From Metaruminococcus_A sp050943475 (GTDB lineage: Bacteria > Bacillota > Clostridia > Oscillospirales > Ruminococcaceae), in the NCBI GenBank assembly GCA_050943475.1, contig JBMNPF010000001.1:124001-188000 (forward strand): a DNA stretch of 64,000 nt, written 5' to 3'. Shown here in pieces: positions 52,743 to 61,950 of the stretch (the first letter of the stretch is position 1; every line of letters starts with the position of its first letter). Below the pieces are notes generated by a model. The model was given only the letters and a program-made list of their open reading frames with translations, ran no database searches and was not told where the DNA came from. The position numbers were made by a program, and so were the translations under genes.

Positions 52743-53492
52743 ATGCTGAAAAAGGTTCGGCGAATTGTCATTGTTGTGGTCATAACGGCGCTGATTGCCG
52801 GGATGGCGATTGCCATTCCTTTGTCAGAAGCACCGCAAACACACCGGCCGCCGGAGGCTGTGACAACATCGGATGTGCTGGAGGGAACGATTCCCCTGCC
52901 GCGGCTGGTTGAATATTACGAGGGGCAGCTTGATCCCGCCATTCCGAAAATCGAGGTTGCCGTAGAAGTGACCGAATATGGGGAGACAACGACCTATTCA
53001 TTGCCCTATGACGCTTTGCTGCGTACAGGGGAACAGCCAACTGAAATGGACCAAAACCGCACCTGGTTTCTGAATTTGCTGAACCATTATCCCTCTCTTC
53101 CTCAGCTTTGTCCAGAAGGATTGACGAGACCGCCTGCGCATTTTACCATTCGGTTCAGTGAACAGCCGGACAGCCCCATTACCATTATTGACTACTGCAT
53201 TTCGGACAAAGACGGCACGGCCGGTGAGCTTACGGGCTCTGTGCTCTCTACGAGCTATATTGGAGACGCGACCCGTATTTTTGAAATTGATACAAACGAG
53301 CTTGGTTTTGATCTTTGGTACAGCAGGGAGATCGCGCTGCGGAGCGATGCGCCTCATTTTCGCGGCTTCCAGCTCAAGTGCAGTTATGACGGACAGCCGG
53401 TGGAATATTATATCCTGTTCCAGACCATAGAGAACCCTCCGGGGGATTACAGCAGAGTTCGAATTTTTGATGTGAATCCGTTGGAGGAATAA
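52743..53492 (+). CDS. Membrane-anchored protein, paralogous family member 4
   Basis: A 249-residue protein with an N-terminal signal anchor (KKVRRIVIVVVITALIAG) instead of a lipobox. The extracellular part has IPKIEVAVEV, a TWFLNLL segment, a CPEG...RPPAHFTIRFSE stretch and the C-terminal GFQLKCSYDGQPVEYYILFQ. These match the lipoprotein at 28939-29589 most closely and share the C-terminal motif with the other two lipoproteins. It has GGAGGG six bases before the ATG and is preceded by candidate small RNA copy 1. Function unknown. Confidence 0.75.
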   Translation: MLKKVRRIVIVVVITALIAGMAIAIPLSEAPQTHRPPEAVTTSDVLEGTIPLPRLVEYYEGQLDPAIPKIEVAVEVTEYGETTTYSLPYDALLRTGEQPTEMDQNRTWFLNLLNHYPSLPQLCPEGLTRPPAHFTIRFSEQPDSPITIIDYCISDKDGTAGELTGSVLSTSYIGDATRIFEIDTNELGFDLWYSREIALRSDAPHFRGFQLKCSYDGQPVEYYILFQTIENPPGDYSRVRIFDVNPLEE

Positions 53493-53698
53493 ATTGAACG
53501 GGCGTAACCGGTGCAGCCTAATTCTGTGGCAGCCGGGAGCAGCACCGTAGAGATTCCGGATCCTGTTATTTGTCCTTGCTTTACCATTTGCCCTTTATTT
53601 TACCGCGACATTCAAAGTGTTGCGCTTGGCGGTTGGTATGCTTAATATTTTAAATAAGATTTAATATTAAAACGGTTTACAAACACGTCTTTTAGTGA
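53493..53698. other. AT-rich intergenic region
   Basis: No gene was recognised; base composition falls sharply toward AT from about 53640 onward, entering the DegT region. Confidence 0.4.
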
Positions 53699-53727
53699 TT
53701 GACAATATAATTAGAGCAGCATATAAT
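53699..53727 (+). promoter_or_regulatory. Consensus promoter of the DegT-type aminotransferase
   Basis: TTGACA (53699-53704), exactly 17 bases, TATAAT (53722-53727). The leader is about 125 bases long and AT-rich. Confidence 0.92.
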
Positions 53728-53859
53728 TGAATTATTATCTATAAACAACAAACGGTATAAGCCGCTCAGCAGTAAATAGCAATAAACATAGTATTAGTCG
53801 AAAAAACAAATTTAAAATATTTTTAAAATAATAAATACATTCAAAGCGAGGGAAATAAC

Positions 53860-55107
53860 ATGAGCGATTATGAAAAGGCGATTAAAAGTCCTGTGGCCAA
53901 AGGCGGTGTAGGATGGTATTCAATTGACCAGAGGGAAGTGGATGCGGTAACAGCGCTTTTGAAAAATCCGCAAAAAATGTTTCGGTACCTGGAAGACAGT
54001 GAGAGCGGTAAATTTGAAGCAGAAGTCTGTGCGAAGCTTGGCGTAAAACACGCGCTGTTTGTAAATTCAGGCACATCTGCGCTTGCTTGTTGTCTTGCCG
54101 GTCTGGGTATAGGCACTGGCGATGAGGTAATCGTACAGGGGTATACATATATTGCTACAGCTTCTGCGTGTATTGAAGTAGGCGCGGTTCCGGTCATTGC
54201 CGAAATTGATGAATCGCTGGGCCTTGATCCCGCGGATGTTGAAAAGAAGATAACCCCGTATACAAAGGCTGTCATTATGACCCATATGCAAGGTGTTCCG
54301 GGCCGCATTGCTCAAATAAGGGCGCTTACCAAAAAATACGGTATTTATATGATTGAAGACTGCTGCCAGGCAATCGGCTCAACCTACAATGGAAAGCATA
54401 CCGGTGTGGAGTCTGATGCATTTGCCTGGAGTCTTAACTATTACAAAAACATCACCTGCGGAGAAGGCGGGGTATTCTTTTCAAACAATGATGATGTATA
54501 CGGAAGAGCTTATTATCAGTCCGATCCTGCCGGAGAAATGTGGAAAACCGGAATGACGGGAAAAGGCGCGCATGTTCAGGCGTTTACAAAGGCATGCTAC
54601 AGGGGAAACGAAATAGCCGCCGCGGTAGCCAGAGTTCAACTTACCAAGCTTGATGACATTCTGAAGAAAACAAGAAAACTCAAGAAAACGCTTCTTGCCC
54701 ATCTCAATACGCCAAAAAATTATGTGCTGCAGCATGTTGATGATCCTGAGGGTGATTGTGGTATATCGTTCGCTATGATCATAAAGGACGAATCGCTCTG
54801 CAAGCCGTTTTCAGAGGCGCTCGGAAGAGAAGGGCTTAAGGTTGGTGCGGCCTACAGCGCCGATTTTCCGGACCGGCATGTTTATTGCTACTGGGATGCT
54901 CTTCTCGGAGATCATCAGGGTAATATCCAAAACTATCCCTGGAATAATCCGGCTTATAAAGGGAAAGAAAAATACACCAAAGATATGTGCCCGAAGACGA
55001 TTGACATTCTTGCAAGAAGCATAAGAATTCCGATTCATCTTGCGCTTACCGAACAGAATATGATCGAATTTGCAGATGCAATCAATAAGGCAGACGCTTC
55101 CATATAG
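53860..55107 (+). CDS. DegT/DnrJ/EryC1/StrS-family aminotransferase
   Basis: A 415-residue PLP enzyme. NSGTSALACCLAGLGIGTGDEVI (PLP phosphate region), VIAEIDESLGLDP, MIEDCCQAIG and the Lys of the internal aldimine in LNYYKNITCGEGG are visible. Members aminate keto-sugars or, in cyclitol pathways, ketones. It stands alone, without other nucleotide-sugar genes, so the substrate is open. Codon use (AGA, AAA, ATA-rich) and AT content differ from the neighbours, which suggests transfer from another source. A GCGAGGG site precedes the ATG. Confidence 0.9.
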   Translation: MSDYEKAIKSPVAKGGVGWYSIDQREVDAVTALLKNPQKMFRYLEDSESGKFEAEVCAKLGVKHALFVNSGTSALACCLAGLGIGTGDEVIVQGYTYIATASACIEVGAVPVIAEIDESLGLDPADVEKKITPYTKAVIMTHMQGVPGRIAQIRALTKKYGIYMIEDCCQAIGSTYNGKHTGVESDAFAWSLNYYKNITCGEGGVFFSNNDDVYGRAYYQSDPAGEMWKTGMTGKGAHVQAFTKACYRGNEIAAAVARVQLTKLDDILKKTRKLKKTLLAHLNTPKNYVLQHVDDPEGDCGISFAMIIKDESLCKPFSEALGREGLKVGAAYSADFPDRHVYCYWDALLGDHQGNIQNYPWNNPAYKGKEKYTKDMCPKTIDILARSIRIPIHLALTEQNMIEFADAINKADASI

Positions 55108-55220
55108 GCGGTTGTTGTGTGGAGCAGGCATAACGCGGCAACTGCTCATCCGGGTGGAGGCGCCACAGGAACGAAGTTGTAGTAAAAGTTTGTATGGCGC
55201 TTTTAAGCGGCAAATATATA

Positions 55221-55263
55221 GGTCAGTCATGCTCAAACGGTGGTTTGCGTGACTGGCCTTTTT
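55221..55263 (+). terminator. Terminator after aminotransferase gene
   Basis: GGTCAGTCATGC (55221-55232) pairs, with two G-T pairs, with GCGTGACTGGCC (55247-55258), followed by TTTTT. I see no gene between here and 55470. Confidence 0.85.
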
Positions 55264-55474
55264 GTGTGTAAAACAGCTTTTGCGGTAAATTCCGCTTGAG
55301 TCTTGATTCCTTAGCGAAAGTACGATGGAATATTGACCCATACGAATGGAAGATAAAGCGAATGCCAGGGGGTATCGTGTGCAACAACCAAGACGGGCAA
55401 GAAAAATAAATGCATCATTGTGAAAATTGATGCACATCCGCATTGGAGAAATGGGAATGGTTTTTAAATAACAG

Positions 55475-55512
55475 AGAAAAACAGCATAGTCGAGTACTCG
55501 ACTATGCTGTTT
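55475..55512 (-). terminator. Perfect palindrome, terminator after GH31 gene
   Basis: The 34 bases 55479-55512 are a perfect palindrome centred on GTAC. On the minus strand it is followed by TTTTTCTCTG. It lies 60 bases beyond the GH31 stop. Confidence 0.8.
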
Positions 55513-55571
55513 CCTGAAAATTGCGGCGGCATGCCCCTGAGAATAGGAAGCGTTATACTGCCGAAAGTGGC

Positions 55572-57596
55572 TTAAAACAGTTCCAGCACCTTTGCCCCTT
55601 CTTTGGCAAAGAGCGGAATGACGTTGAGCGGAGCATCCACCGTAACAGCCTGCCCGCCGTCAAACACCTTGCCGGTTTCAACCTCGACCCACTTGGAGCC
55701 GGCCGGCAGGTAAACCTCTTTGGTACGCGCGCCGGGGTACAGCACAGGTGCCACCAGCAGATCCGAGCCGAACAGGTACTCCTCGTGGGCATCCCATGCG
55801 GCTTTGTCGGACGGGAAGTCGTAGAACACCGGGCGGATAACCGGGGTGCCTTTCTCGTGGGCGGCCTTCATCGCCTCTTTGATGTAAGGCTTCAGGGCAT
55901 AACGCACCTTGATGTACTTGGTCATCGCCTCTTCAGCGGCCGGGCCGTAGCTCCAGACTTCGTTGTCAGCGCCGGTCGGCGGGCAGTAGCCGCCGCCGGA
56001 AGCGACGAGCTGCGGCTTGTCGTGCGGGTCGCGGTCGCCGTGCAGGCGCATGACCGGGCAGAACGCGCCGAACTCGAACCAACGGGTGATAAGCTCACGG
56101 AAGTTCTCATCGTAGATGTTGCCGCCGTGGAAGCCGCCAATATCGGCCGTCCACCAGGTAATGCCGGCAAGCCCCATGTTGAGGCCGGCGGCCATCTGGT
56201 TGCGGAACGCCTCAAAGGTGGACGGAACGTCGCCCGACCAGGCCAGCGCGCCGTAGCGCTGGGAACCGGCCCAGGCGCAGCGGATGAGGTTGACGATTTC
56301 CTCGCGCCCCTCGCCCTTCATGCCATCATAAAAACCTTTGGCATAGCCAACCGGGTAGTAGTTCGCAACCTCGGTTGCCGCGCCCTTGTGGTAACGGTAG
56401 TTTTCAAAATCAATGGCGGTGTATTCCGGTTCGGCCTCATCCAGCCAGAACAGGGTAACGCCTTTGTCCAGATAATTCTTTTTGCAGGTTTCAAAGACAA
56501 ATTTCTGAGCCTCCGGGTTGGTGGCGTCAAAAAAGCCCTCGGAGCCAAAGCAGTCCATGGTGAAGTTGATGCCGTGATCAACCCGCACCAACAGGTCGTG
56601 ATCCTTCATGTAATTGTAGTTTTCGCTCTCTTTGTCCACCGTGGGCCAGACCGAGGTCATGAGCTTCATACCCATCGAGTCGAGTTCCTTGATCATTGCC
56701 TCGGGATCGGGCCAGAACGCCTCGTCAAATTTCCAGTCGCCCTGATGCGGCCAGTGGAAAAAGTCCACGACAATGACGTCAATCGGAATTCCGCGTTTGT
56801 GGTATTCCCGTGCAACCTCCAGCAGTTCTTCCTGGGTCTGGTAGCGCAGCTTGCACTGCCAGAAGCCGGTGCCGTAGTCCGGCATCATGGGGACGGTGCC
56901 GGAGACCTTGGCATAATTTTCTTCAATTTCCGCCGGGGTGTCACCTGCGGTGATCCAATAATCAATCTGTTTGGAGGATTTGAGCTTCCATTCGGTGACG
57001 TTTTTGGCAAAGGTTGCGGTGCCAACACCCGGATTGTTCCAGAGGAAGCCGTACCCTTTGCTGGAAAGCAGGAACGGCACGCTCGCCTGGGTATTGCGCT
57101 GGGCAAGCTCCAAAGAGCAGCCCTTGAGATCAAGGTAAGGCTGCTGGTACTGGCCCATACCAAACAGCTTTTCACCCTCGTTTGCCTCAAAGGTCATGGT
57201 GATTTCAAAATTATTGCTTGGGGTGCCTTTGTACTCGCGGGCAGTGCGCTTCATTTGAATAATGGTGTTCAGCTGGGTCTCGTAATTGACGCCGCGGTCC
57301 CAGGTGCGGTAGAATTCGTCCAGCAGCATCTCGCCCTTTTGATTGTAGAAGCGAATGCGGCCGAAATTGTCAATTTTTGCGGTGACCTTGCCGGAGGTGA
57401 CGGTGGCGCCGTCCTCGGTCAGCTCAATGTTCCCCTGTTTTTCGACGGGCATGGAAAGCGCCCAGTCCTCCGGGATGAATTCGGTATTCTGGGTAGCGCG
57501 TACCCGCAGGCCGTCGCCCCAGGGCATAATGGAAACGAGCTCGTAACGGAACTTAAAAAGCAGAGCGCCGTTTTCCACCTTGAAAAAATCCTGCAT
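55572..57596 (-). CDS. GH31 alpha-glycosidase (alpha-xylosidase/alpha-glucosidase-like)
   Basis: A 674-residue enzyme without a signal peptide. Residues 1-220 form the N-terminal beta domain. The barrel has the nucleophile Asp in LFWLDEAEPE and the acid/base region YGALAWSGDVPSTFEAF (Asp). CPVMRLHGDRDPHDKPQ and the C-terminal beta domains follow. This layout matches GH31 enzymes such as YicI-type alpha-xylosidases and alpha-glucosidases. The ATG at 57596 has AAGGAGG nine bases upstream and the family consensus starts there. It is divergent from an AraC regulator, which likely controls it. Substrate unknown. Confidence 0.93.
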   Translation of the reverse strand: MQDFFKVENGALLFKFRYELVSIMPWGDGLRVRATQNTEFIPEDWALSMPVEKQGNIELTEDGATVTSGKVTAKIDNFGRIRFYNQKGEMLLDEFYRTWDRGVNYETQLNTIIQMKRTAREYKGTPSNNFEITMTFEANEGEKLFGMGQYQQPYLDLKGCSLELAQRNTQASVPFLLSSKGYGFLWNNPGVGTATFAKNVTEWKLKSSKQIDYWITAGDTPAEIEENYAKVSGTVPMMPDYGTGFWQCKLRYQTQEELLEVAREYHKRGIPIDVIVVDFFHWPHQGDWKFDEAFWPDPEAMIKELDSMGMKLMTSVWPTVDKESENYNYMKDHDLLVRVDHGINFTMDCFGSEGFFDATNPEAQKFVFETCKKNYLDKGVTLFWLDEAEPEYTAIDFENYRYHKGAATEVANYYPVGYAKGFYDGMKGEGREEIVNLIRCAWAGSQRYGALAWSGDVPSTFEAFRNQMAAGLNMGLAGITWWTADIGGFHGGNIYDENFRELITRWFEFGAFCPVMRLHGDRDPHDKPQLVASGGGYCPPTGADNEVWSYGPAAEEAMTKYIKVRYALKPYIKEAMKAAHEKGTPVIRPVFYDFPSDKAAWDAHEEYLFGSDLLVAPVLYPGARTKEVYLPAGSKWVEVETGKVFDGGQAVTVDAPLNVIPLFAKEGAKVLELF

Positions 57597-57720
57597 GTTT
57601 AAAACCTCCTTGATGAAAGTCGTGGTGACTCTGTTACCTGTATTATAAATCCAGCCTTGCAAATGCGGAATAAACATTTATAATATTATTTATACAAAAT
57701 GAAACAACGAGGCGATTGTT
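57597..57720. promoter_or_regulatory. Divergent control region of GH31 and AraC-type genes
   Basis: This 124-bp gap carries promoters for both directions. A TATAAT box facing GH31 lies at about 57641-57646 on the minus strand; an AT-rich block (TTTATAATATTATTTATA, about 57678-57695) faces the regulator. AraC-type binding sites are expected here, but I cannot define them. Confidence 0.5.
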
Positions 57721-58644
57721 TTGGAATACGCTGTTAATTTATCCCGCCTGCCCGGGGTACTGCTTGCCGGGCATTCAGTCTGCCCGTCCGGCTGGAGCTT
57801 GACCGGCCGCAGGTTGGAGGAGGCGGAGATCATTGTGGTTTACAGCGGTGTTTTACGCTGTATTGTGGATGGAAATCCCCTTTTTCTGAGGGAGGGGGAT
57901 GCCTGTCTGGTTCCTCCTCATCTGCCGGTGGATCAATATGCAGAAGGCGGCCCCTGCCGGTTTTTTTACATCCACGTGGAGTTGGATATGCAAAAGGCAG
58001 ATGCCGCATTCAAACAGCGCGTCGTTTCAAATTATGTAAACCATCCGTCGGGACGGGAAGCGGGCTTCTTTTTCCTGCCGCCGCTCCGTCCGGAGGACAC
58101 GGTGATCTGTATGGGGCAGCAGATGAGAACCGGCGGTTACAAAAATGAAATTTTCACCCTGTTTCAGCGGCTGCTGCTGGAGCGTAACCGGGAGACGGTG
58201 CACAGCACCCTTCTCATTGCGTTGGAGGCGGCACAGATCCTTGCGCTGCTGGGGCAGTGCTGGCTCCGGCAGACAGTGCCGCCGGCTGAAGCCGCTTTGG
58301 AGCGGGAACAAAACAAGCTGGTACAGGACGCCTTGCTTTACCTGCATAACCATTTTGCAGCGCCTTTGCGGGTTGCGGATTTGGCAGAACGGCTTAAGGT
58401 TTCTCAGCAGTACCTTACCCGGCTGTTTCGCGCGGAAACCGGGCAGTCCCCGGTCAAATATTTGAACCGACTGCGGATTGAAAAGGCAAAGGAGTACATG
58501 CGTACAACCCAAATGAACATCAGCGAAGCGGCCTCTGCCTGCGGGTTTGACAACATTTATTATTTCAGCCGTCTGTTTAAGCAGTTGGAGGGAATGCCCC
58601 CTTCCGCATACCGGGCCTGGCTCAACTCCAAAAGCAACCAGTGA
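57721..58644 (+). CDS. AraC-family transcriptional regulator
   Basis: A 307-residue regulator. The N-terminal half is a cupin-like sugar-sensing domain (LREGDACLVPPHLPVDQYAE). The C-terminal 100 residues carry two HTH motifs: LRVADLAERLKVSQQYLTRLF and MNISEAASACGFDNIYYFSR, with the family end GMPPSAYRAW. The start is a TTG with GAGGCG six bases upstream. Divergent from the GH31 gene, it is probably its sugar-responsive activator. Confidence 0.92.
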   Translation: MEYAVNLSRLPGVLLAGHSVCPSGWSLTGRRLEEAEIIVVYSGVLRCIVDGNPLFLREGDACLVPPHLPVDQYAEGGPCRFFYIHVELDMQKADAAFKQRVVSNYVNHPSGREAGFFFLPPLRPEDTVICMGQQMRTGGYKNEIFTLFQRLLLERNRETVHSTLLIALEAAQILALLGQCWLRQTVPPAEAALEREQNKLVQDALLYLHNHFAAPLRVADLAERLKVSQQYLTRLFRAETGQSPVKYLNRLRIEKAKEYMRTTQMNISEAASACGFDNIYYFSRLFKQLEGMPPSAYRAWLNSKSNQ

Positions 58645-58946
58645 CGGGAGGCTGTGAGGGGCAATTTGGTAAGATGAAAGCGTCTCAACGGTTTGATCGT
58701 TTGGCGGAACCGAGCTCAAACCAATGCAATGGAACATTTTGGAGACATCGGGCGTTTGGAACGACGGAAATGGGGCTTGAATCCCCGTTTTGCCGCGGAA
58801 AACAGAGTGGGACCCTCCGCCCTGCCGGCCGTAGGGTTCCTAGTCTGCTTTGGTTATAAAAACAAAACGCCGGGATTGCCCTTGGACCCAGCTAATCCAA
58901 CTGGATGGATGAAGTGCAGAAAACCTTTATGCGAGGTGGAAGTTGA
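58645..58946. other. Intergenic region without a recognised gene
   Basis: These 302 bases show no convincing gene, hairpin or RNA. The last 20 bases carry the ribosome site of the next gene. Confidence 0.4.
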
Positions 58947-59393
58947 ATGAACAGCAATTTAAAATTTGTTCCAATGGAGCAAAGTATGTTGGACCAGTGT
59001 GTGGATTTGTTTATGGACACCTTTTCCAGAGAACCCTGGAATGAGCGTTATGATTCCCGTGAACAGGTCGTCGCCCTGTTTGAGCGGTACAGGGCGAATA
59101 ACTATTTTCTGGGCTATGCCGTGGTGGAAGAAGAAAAGGTAATCGCCCTGAGTGTAGGATACCAAAAGCCGTGGATTCAGGGGATGGAATATGCCATCGA
59201 ACAGTTTTGTGTTGAAGTGAAGCATCAGGGCAATGGTGTTGGCAGTCAGTTGCTGCAGCATATCGAGCGGGATATTGCGAAAAAGGGACTTAATGCAATT
59301 ATTTTAAACACCGAGCGCGGCTTCCCGGCAGAGCGGTTTTACCGTAAAAATGGATTTCGTGAGCTGGAAAATTTCCTGTTTCTGGCCAAATAG
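58947..59393 (+). CDS. GNAT acetyltransferase
   Basis: A 148-residue N-acetyltransferase: NERYDSREQVVALFERY, EQFCVEVKHQGNGVGSQLLQHIE (the Q/RxxGxG/A acetyl-CoA loop as QGNGVG) and GFPAERFYRKNGFRELE (the C-terminal motif). The YDSRE segment resembles aminoglycoside 6'-acetyltransferase-like members, but the substrate is unknown. GAGGTGG precedes the ATG. Confidence 0.87.
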   Translation: MNSNLKFVPMEQSMLDQCVDLFMDTFSREPWNERYDSREQVVALFERYRANNYFLGYAVVEEEKVIALSVGYQKPWIQGMEYAIEQFCVEVKHQGNGVGSQLLQHIERDIAKKGLNAIILNTERGFPAERFYRKNGFRELENFLFLAK

Positions 59394-59398
59394 GGCAG

Positions 59399-59435
59399 AA
59401 AAAGAAGGGAAAACAATCAGTTTTCCCTTCTTTTT
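59399..59435. terminator. Bidirectional terminator between GNAT and MATE genes
   Basis: AAAAAGAAGGGAAAAC (59399-59414) pairs with its full complement (59420-59435) over AATCA. It serves both convergent genes. Confidence 0.93.
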
Positions 59436-59443
59436 GAAACAGA

Positions 59444-60811
59444 CTATACCTCGACCTTCACCAGGTGGATCCATTTCTTGCTGTACAGCCGGAAAATGCA
59501 CCAAACCGCCTTGATGACCAGATCAATTTTCAGCAGGAAGTAAACGGTAACCGGATCCCAACCGAGCGCCAGCCCGGCGATTGCCCCAAGCGGAATCGAT
59601 GCGAGCCACAGAAAGGCCACATCGGCGATCATAAGGAAGCGGGTATCGCCCCCGCCGCGGAGCACCCCTTTGGTGAGGACGCCGCCGCTGGTTTGAAATA
59701 CCATGATCACCGCAATGACGTTCAGCAGACTGTCGGCCAGCAGCTTGGTTTCATCCGCAACATTGTACATACCGATGACAAGCGGTTTGATGAGCAGAAT
59801 AATCCCCGCTGACAGCAGCCCGACAAAGATGCTCAGTACAAAAAAGGTGACGCCTTCCCGTTCGGCGCGCTCATATTCCCCAGCGCCGACGGTGTTGCCG
59901 GTCATCACCGAACTTGCGCCTGAAAGCCCCATGTTAAAGACGGTACAAATTTGCACCACAACAGCGGTGATGCTGTTTGCGGCCACCATGACGCCGCCCA
60001 TCTGCCCCATGACCATGGCGAGCATATTTTCGCCAAAGGCGAGCATGGCGTCGCTGATGATAACCGGCGCACCGCTTTTGAGAAAGCTGCGCAGGTATTC
60101 CCGCACCGGGAGCAGCAGCGAACGCAGCCGGTAACCGACCCGCTTGTCGAAAAAGAAAACATAGCCGACAATGATGAGAAATTCGGAGGCGCGTGCAAGC
60201 ACGGTGCCCAGTGCGGCGCCTTCAATTTCCATACGGGGTGCGCCAAGGGTGCCGAAAATAAACATCCAGTTGAAAAAGATGTTGACGAAAAAAGACACCA
60301 ACGAACTGAAAAAGGCGAGCTTGACCAGGTGTACCGTTCGGTAAATAATGGCAAGGGTCAGCGAAACGCCGTGCATTAGGTAACCGAACGCCATAATCCG
60401 CATATATTTGGCGCCGGCTTCAATAATGGCGACATCCGGCGTGTAAAAGAGCATAATGCTTTCACCGCAGAAGTAGGAGAGCGCCGACATGACCAGCGCC
60501 ACGCAGACGCTGATGCGCAGCGCCAGCGTAATGACGCCGCGGATGTGGGCAATCTCCTGCCGGCCCCAGAACTGCCCGGTCAGCACCGACGCGCCGCCCG
60601 CAAGACCAAAATGGAAGATCATAAAAATAAAGTAAAACTGGTTTGCCAGCGCAGAACCCGAAATGGGGATTTCTCCAAAGCTGCCGAGCATGATGGTATC
60701 CATCATGTTGACGCCCTGGTTGATCATCGCCTGCCCAATGAGCGGCAGTGCCAGCAGAATGAGCTGTTTGTAGTAGGATTTGTCTTTGACAAAGAGGTTC
60801 AAGGCGAACAC
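59444..60811 (-). CDS. MATE-family efflux transporter
   Basis: A 455-residue membrane protein with twelve helices in two halves: LILLALPLIGQAMINQGVNMMDTIMLG opens it, with two MatE domains (about 15-175 and 240-400). GNTVGAGEYERAEREG matches the conserved loop after helix seven. It likely expels drugs or toxins using a Na+ or H+ gradient. The start is a GTG at 60811 with GGGAG upstream. The gap to the GNAT gene upstream is 41 bases, so they may be one operon. Confidence 0.92.
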   Translation of the reverse strand: MFALNLFVKDKSYYKQLILLALPLIGQAMINQGVNMMDTIMLGSFGEIPISGSALANQFYFIFMIFHFGLAGGASVLTGQFWGRQEIAHIRGVITLALRISVCVALVMSALSYFCGESIMLFYTPDVAIIEAGAKYMRIMAFGYLMHGVSLTLAIIYRTVHLVKLAFFSSLVSFFVNIFFNWMFIFGTLGAPRMEIEGAALGTVLARASEFLIIVGYVFFFDKRVGYRLRSLLLPVREYLRSFLKSGAPVIISDAMLAFGENMLAMVMGQMGGVMVAANSITAVVVQICTVFNMGLSGASSVMTGNTVGAGEYERAEREGVTFFVLSIFVGLLSAGIILLIKPLVIGMYNVADETKLLADSLLNVIAVIMVFQTSGGVLTKGVLRGGGDTRFLMIADVAFLWLASIPLGAIAGLALGWDPVTVYFLLKIDLVIKAVWCIFRLYSKKWIHLVKVEV

Positions 60812-60852
60812 TCACTCCCTTTGTGAGTTGTTTAGTGGATTGTCTGATGGGG

Positions 60853-61371
60853 TTAGTTTGCGTGTATTGGGTAGCGCATGACGTAGTCGTCCATGACATA
60901 ACCGTTTCCAATGTCGCTGACCTGCTCCCGCTCAAGCTGAAAGCCGAGCTTGCGGTACACATCAATGGAACAGGTGTTGCCTTTGTTGACCGTCAGCCAA
61001 ATGGAACCGAGTTTGTCCGAAATGCAGCGTTCCACCAACATGGCCATAATCAGCCGGGTCAGCCGTCTGCCGCGGTAATCTTTGTGCAGGTAGAGCTTGC
61101 TCAAAAACAGGCTGTGATCCGCTTCGGTTGGCTGAACGGCGCAGTAGCCTACAATCTGCCCGGCGTCGGTCATGATGTAGTAGGTGTAATTTTTTTCTGC
61201 AATTGCATGGGCAATTGCTTTTTCGCTCTGGAACGTTTCGACCATGTAGTCAATCTGCCCTTTTGTGAGCAAAGGTGCGTAGTGCTCGTGCCAAATTTCG
61301 TCTGCGAGTGCGGCAATATCCGCAATTTCTGCATATTCATTGGCCACTGAAATTTTTACATCGCTTTCCAT
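60853..61371 (-). CDS. GNAT acetyltransferase
   Basis: A 172-residue protein. LYLHKDYRGRRLTRLIMAML is the acetyl-CoA region, with RGRRLT in place of the usual GxGxG/A, and VNKGNTCSIDVYRKLGFQLE is the C-terminal motif of N-acetyltransferases like PaiA/YuaI. The N-terminus includes IWHEHYAPLLTKGQIDYMVE, a PaiA-like sequence, so polyamine acetylation is possible. GGAGGTGA precedes the ATG by seven bases. Confidence 0.87.
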   Translation of the reverse strand: MESDVKISVANEYAEIADIAALADEIWHEHYAPLLTKGQIDYMVETFQSEKAIAHAIAEKNYTYYIMTDAGQIVGYCAVQPTEADHSLFLSKLYLHKDYRGRRLTRLIMAMLVERCISDKLGSIWLTVNKGNTCSIDVYRKLGFQLEREQVSDIGNGYVMDDYVMRYPIHAN

Positions 61372-61518
61372 ACCGCGGTCACCTCCATATTTGTAATCAC
61401 TTCTATTATATCAAGATGGCGGTAACTAAAACAATGCTCATCTTAGACAAATTATATAGCCCAATTTGCACAAATTGATTTTCGCCGTGCTAAGGCTGTA
61501 AAGCGGTGCAAAATATGG

Positions 61519-61610
61519 TATAATAACTTTATAGCGCACACCAGGGCAAAGTGCCGGGCGGCTGAGCGGACATTGTATCACTTACCAAAAATAGGAACCG
61601 TTTTTGTTTC
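61519..61610 (+). ncRNA. Candidate small RNA, copy 2
   Basis: Extended -10 TGGTATAAT (TATAAT at 61519-61524), then 37 bases from the first T to the 21-nt core 61556-61576 that is identical to copy 1. A hairpin (CAAAAATAGG at 61586-61595 with CCGTTTTTG at 61598-61606) and TTTC follow. In the 31 bases between box and core, about 17 match copy 1. It lies about 430 bases before the hypothetical gene at 61951. The rest of 61372-61950 shows no gene. Confidence 0.45.
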
Positions 61611-61950
61611 AGGTGCCGGTCTGCGGCCTGGATATTTTGTAATAACCTCACGGCCAGGAACCTCGGATTGGCAATTCGCGTTTCATACGAAGTGCGGGGA
61701 ACGGCGCGGTTATCCCGCGAAGTACAGTCCATTGACCATCTGGCTTTGGAGAATGCGGCCCCTGGTGTAGGCGCTGATGCGCTGTTCACGGTATCATAAA
61801 AACAAATCATGGTTCCGGTTTTGCCGGCTTTGTTCCCTCGGGAGAATCCATTATGCTGGCAGCAGAGGATAGTCCCGGCTGAATTTTTGAAGGCTTTAAA
61901 AACGGCCGCACAGATAAAATTGCGTATTGAAACGGCTAAGGGAGGTTTTT

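Noticed and set aside
53860..55107. DegT aminotransferase as the missing phosphonoacetaldehyde transaminase of the phosphonate pathway
   Set aside because: Known phosphonoacetaldehyde transaminases belong to other PLP classes; this gene lies over 30 kb away and has the sugar-aminotransferase motifs.
55521..57602. A 693-codon open frame on the plus strand, antisense to the GH31 gene
   Set aside because: Its protein sequence has no domain and mirrors the codon pattern of GH31. The minus-strand frame has catalytic motifs and a strong ribosome site.
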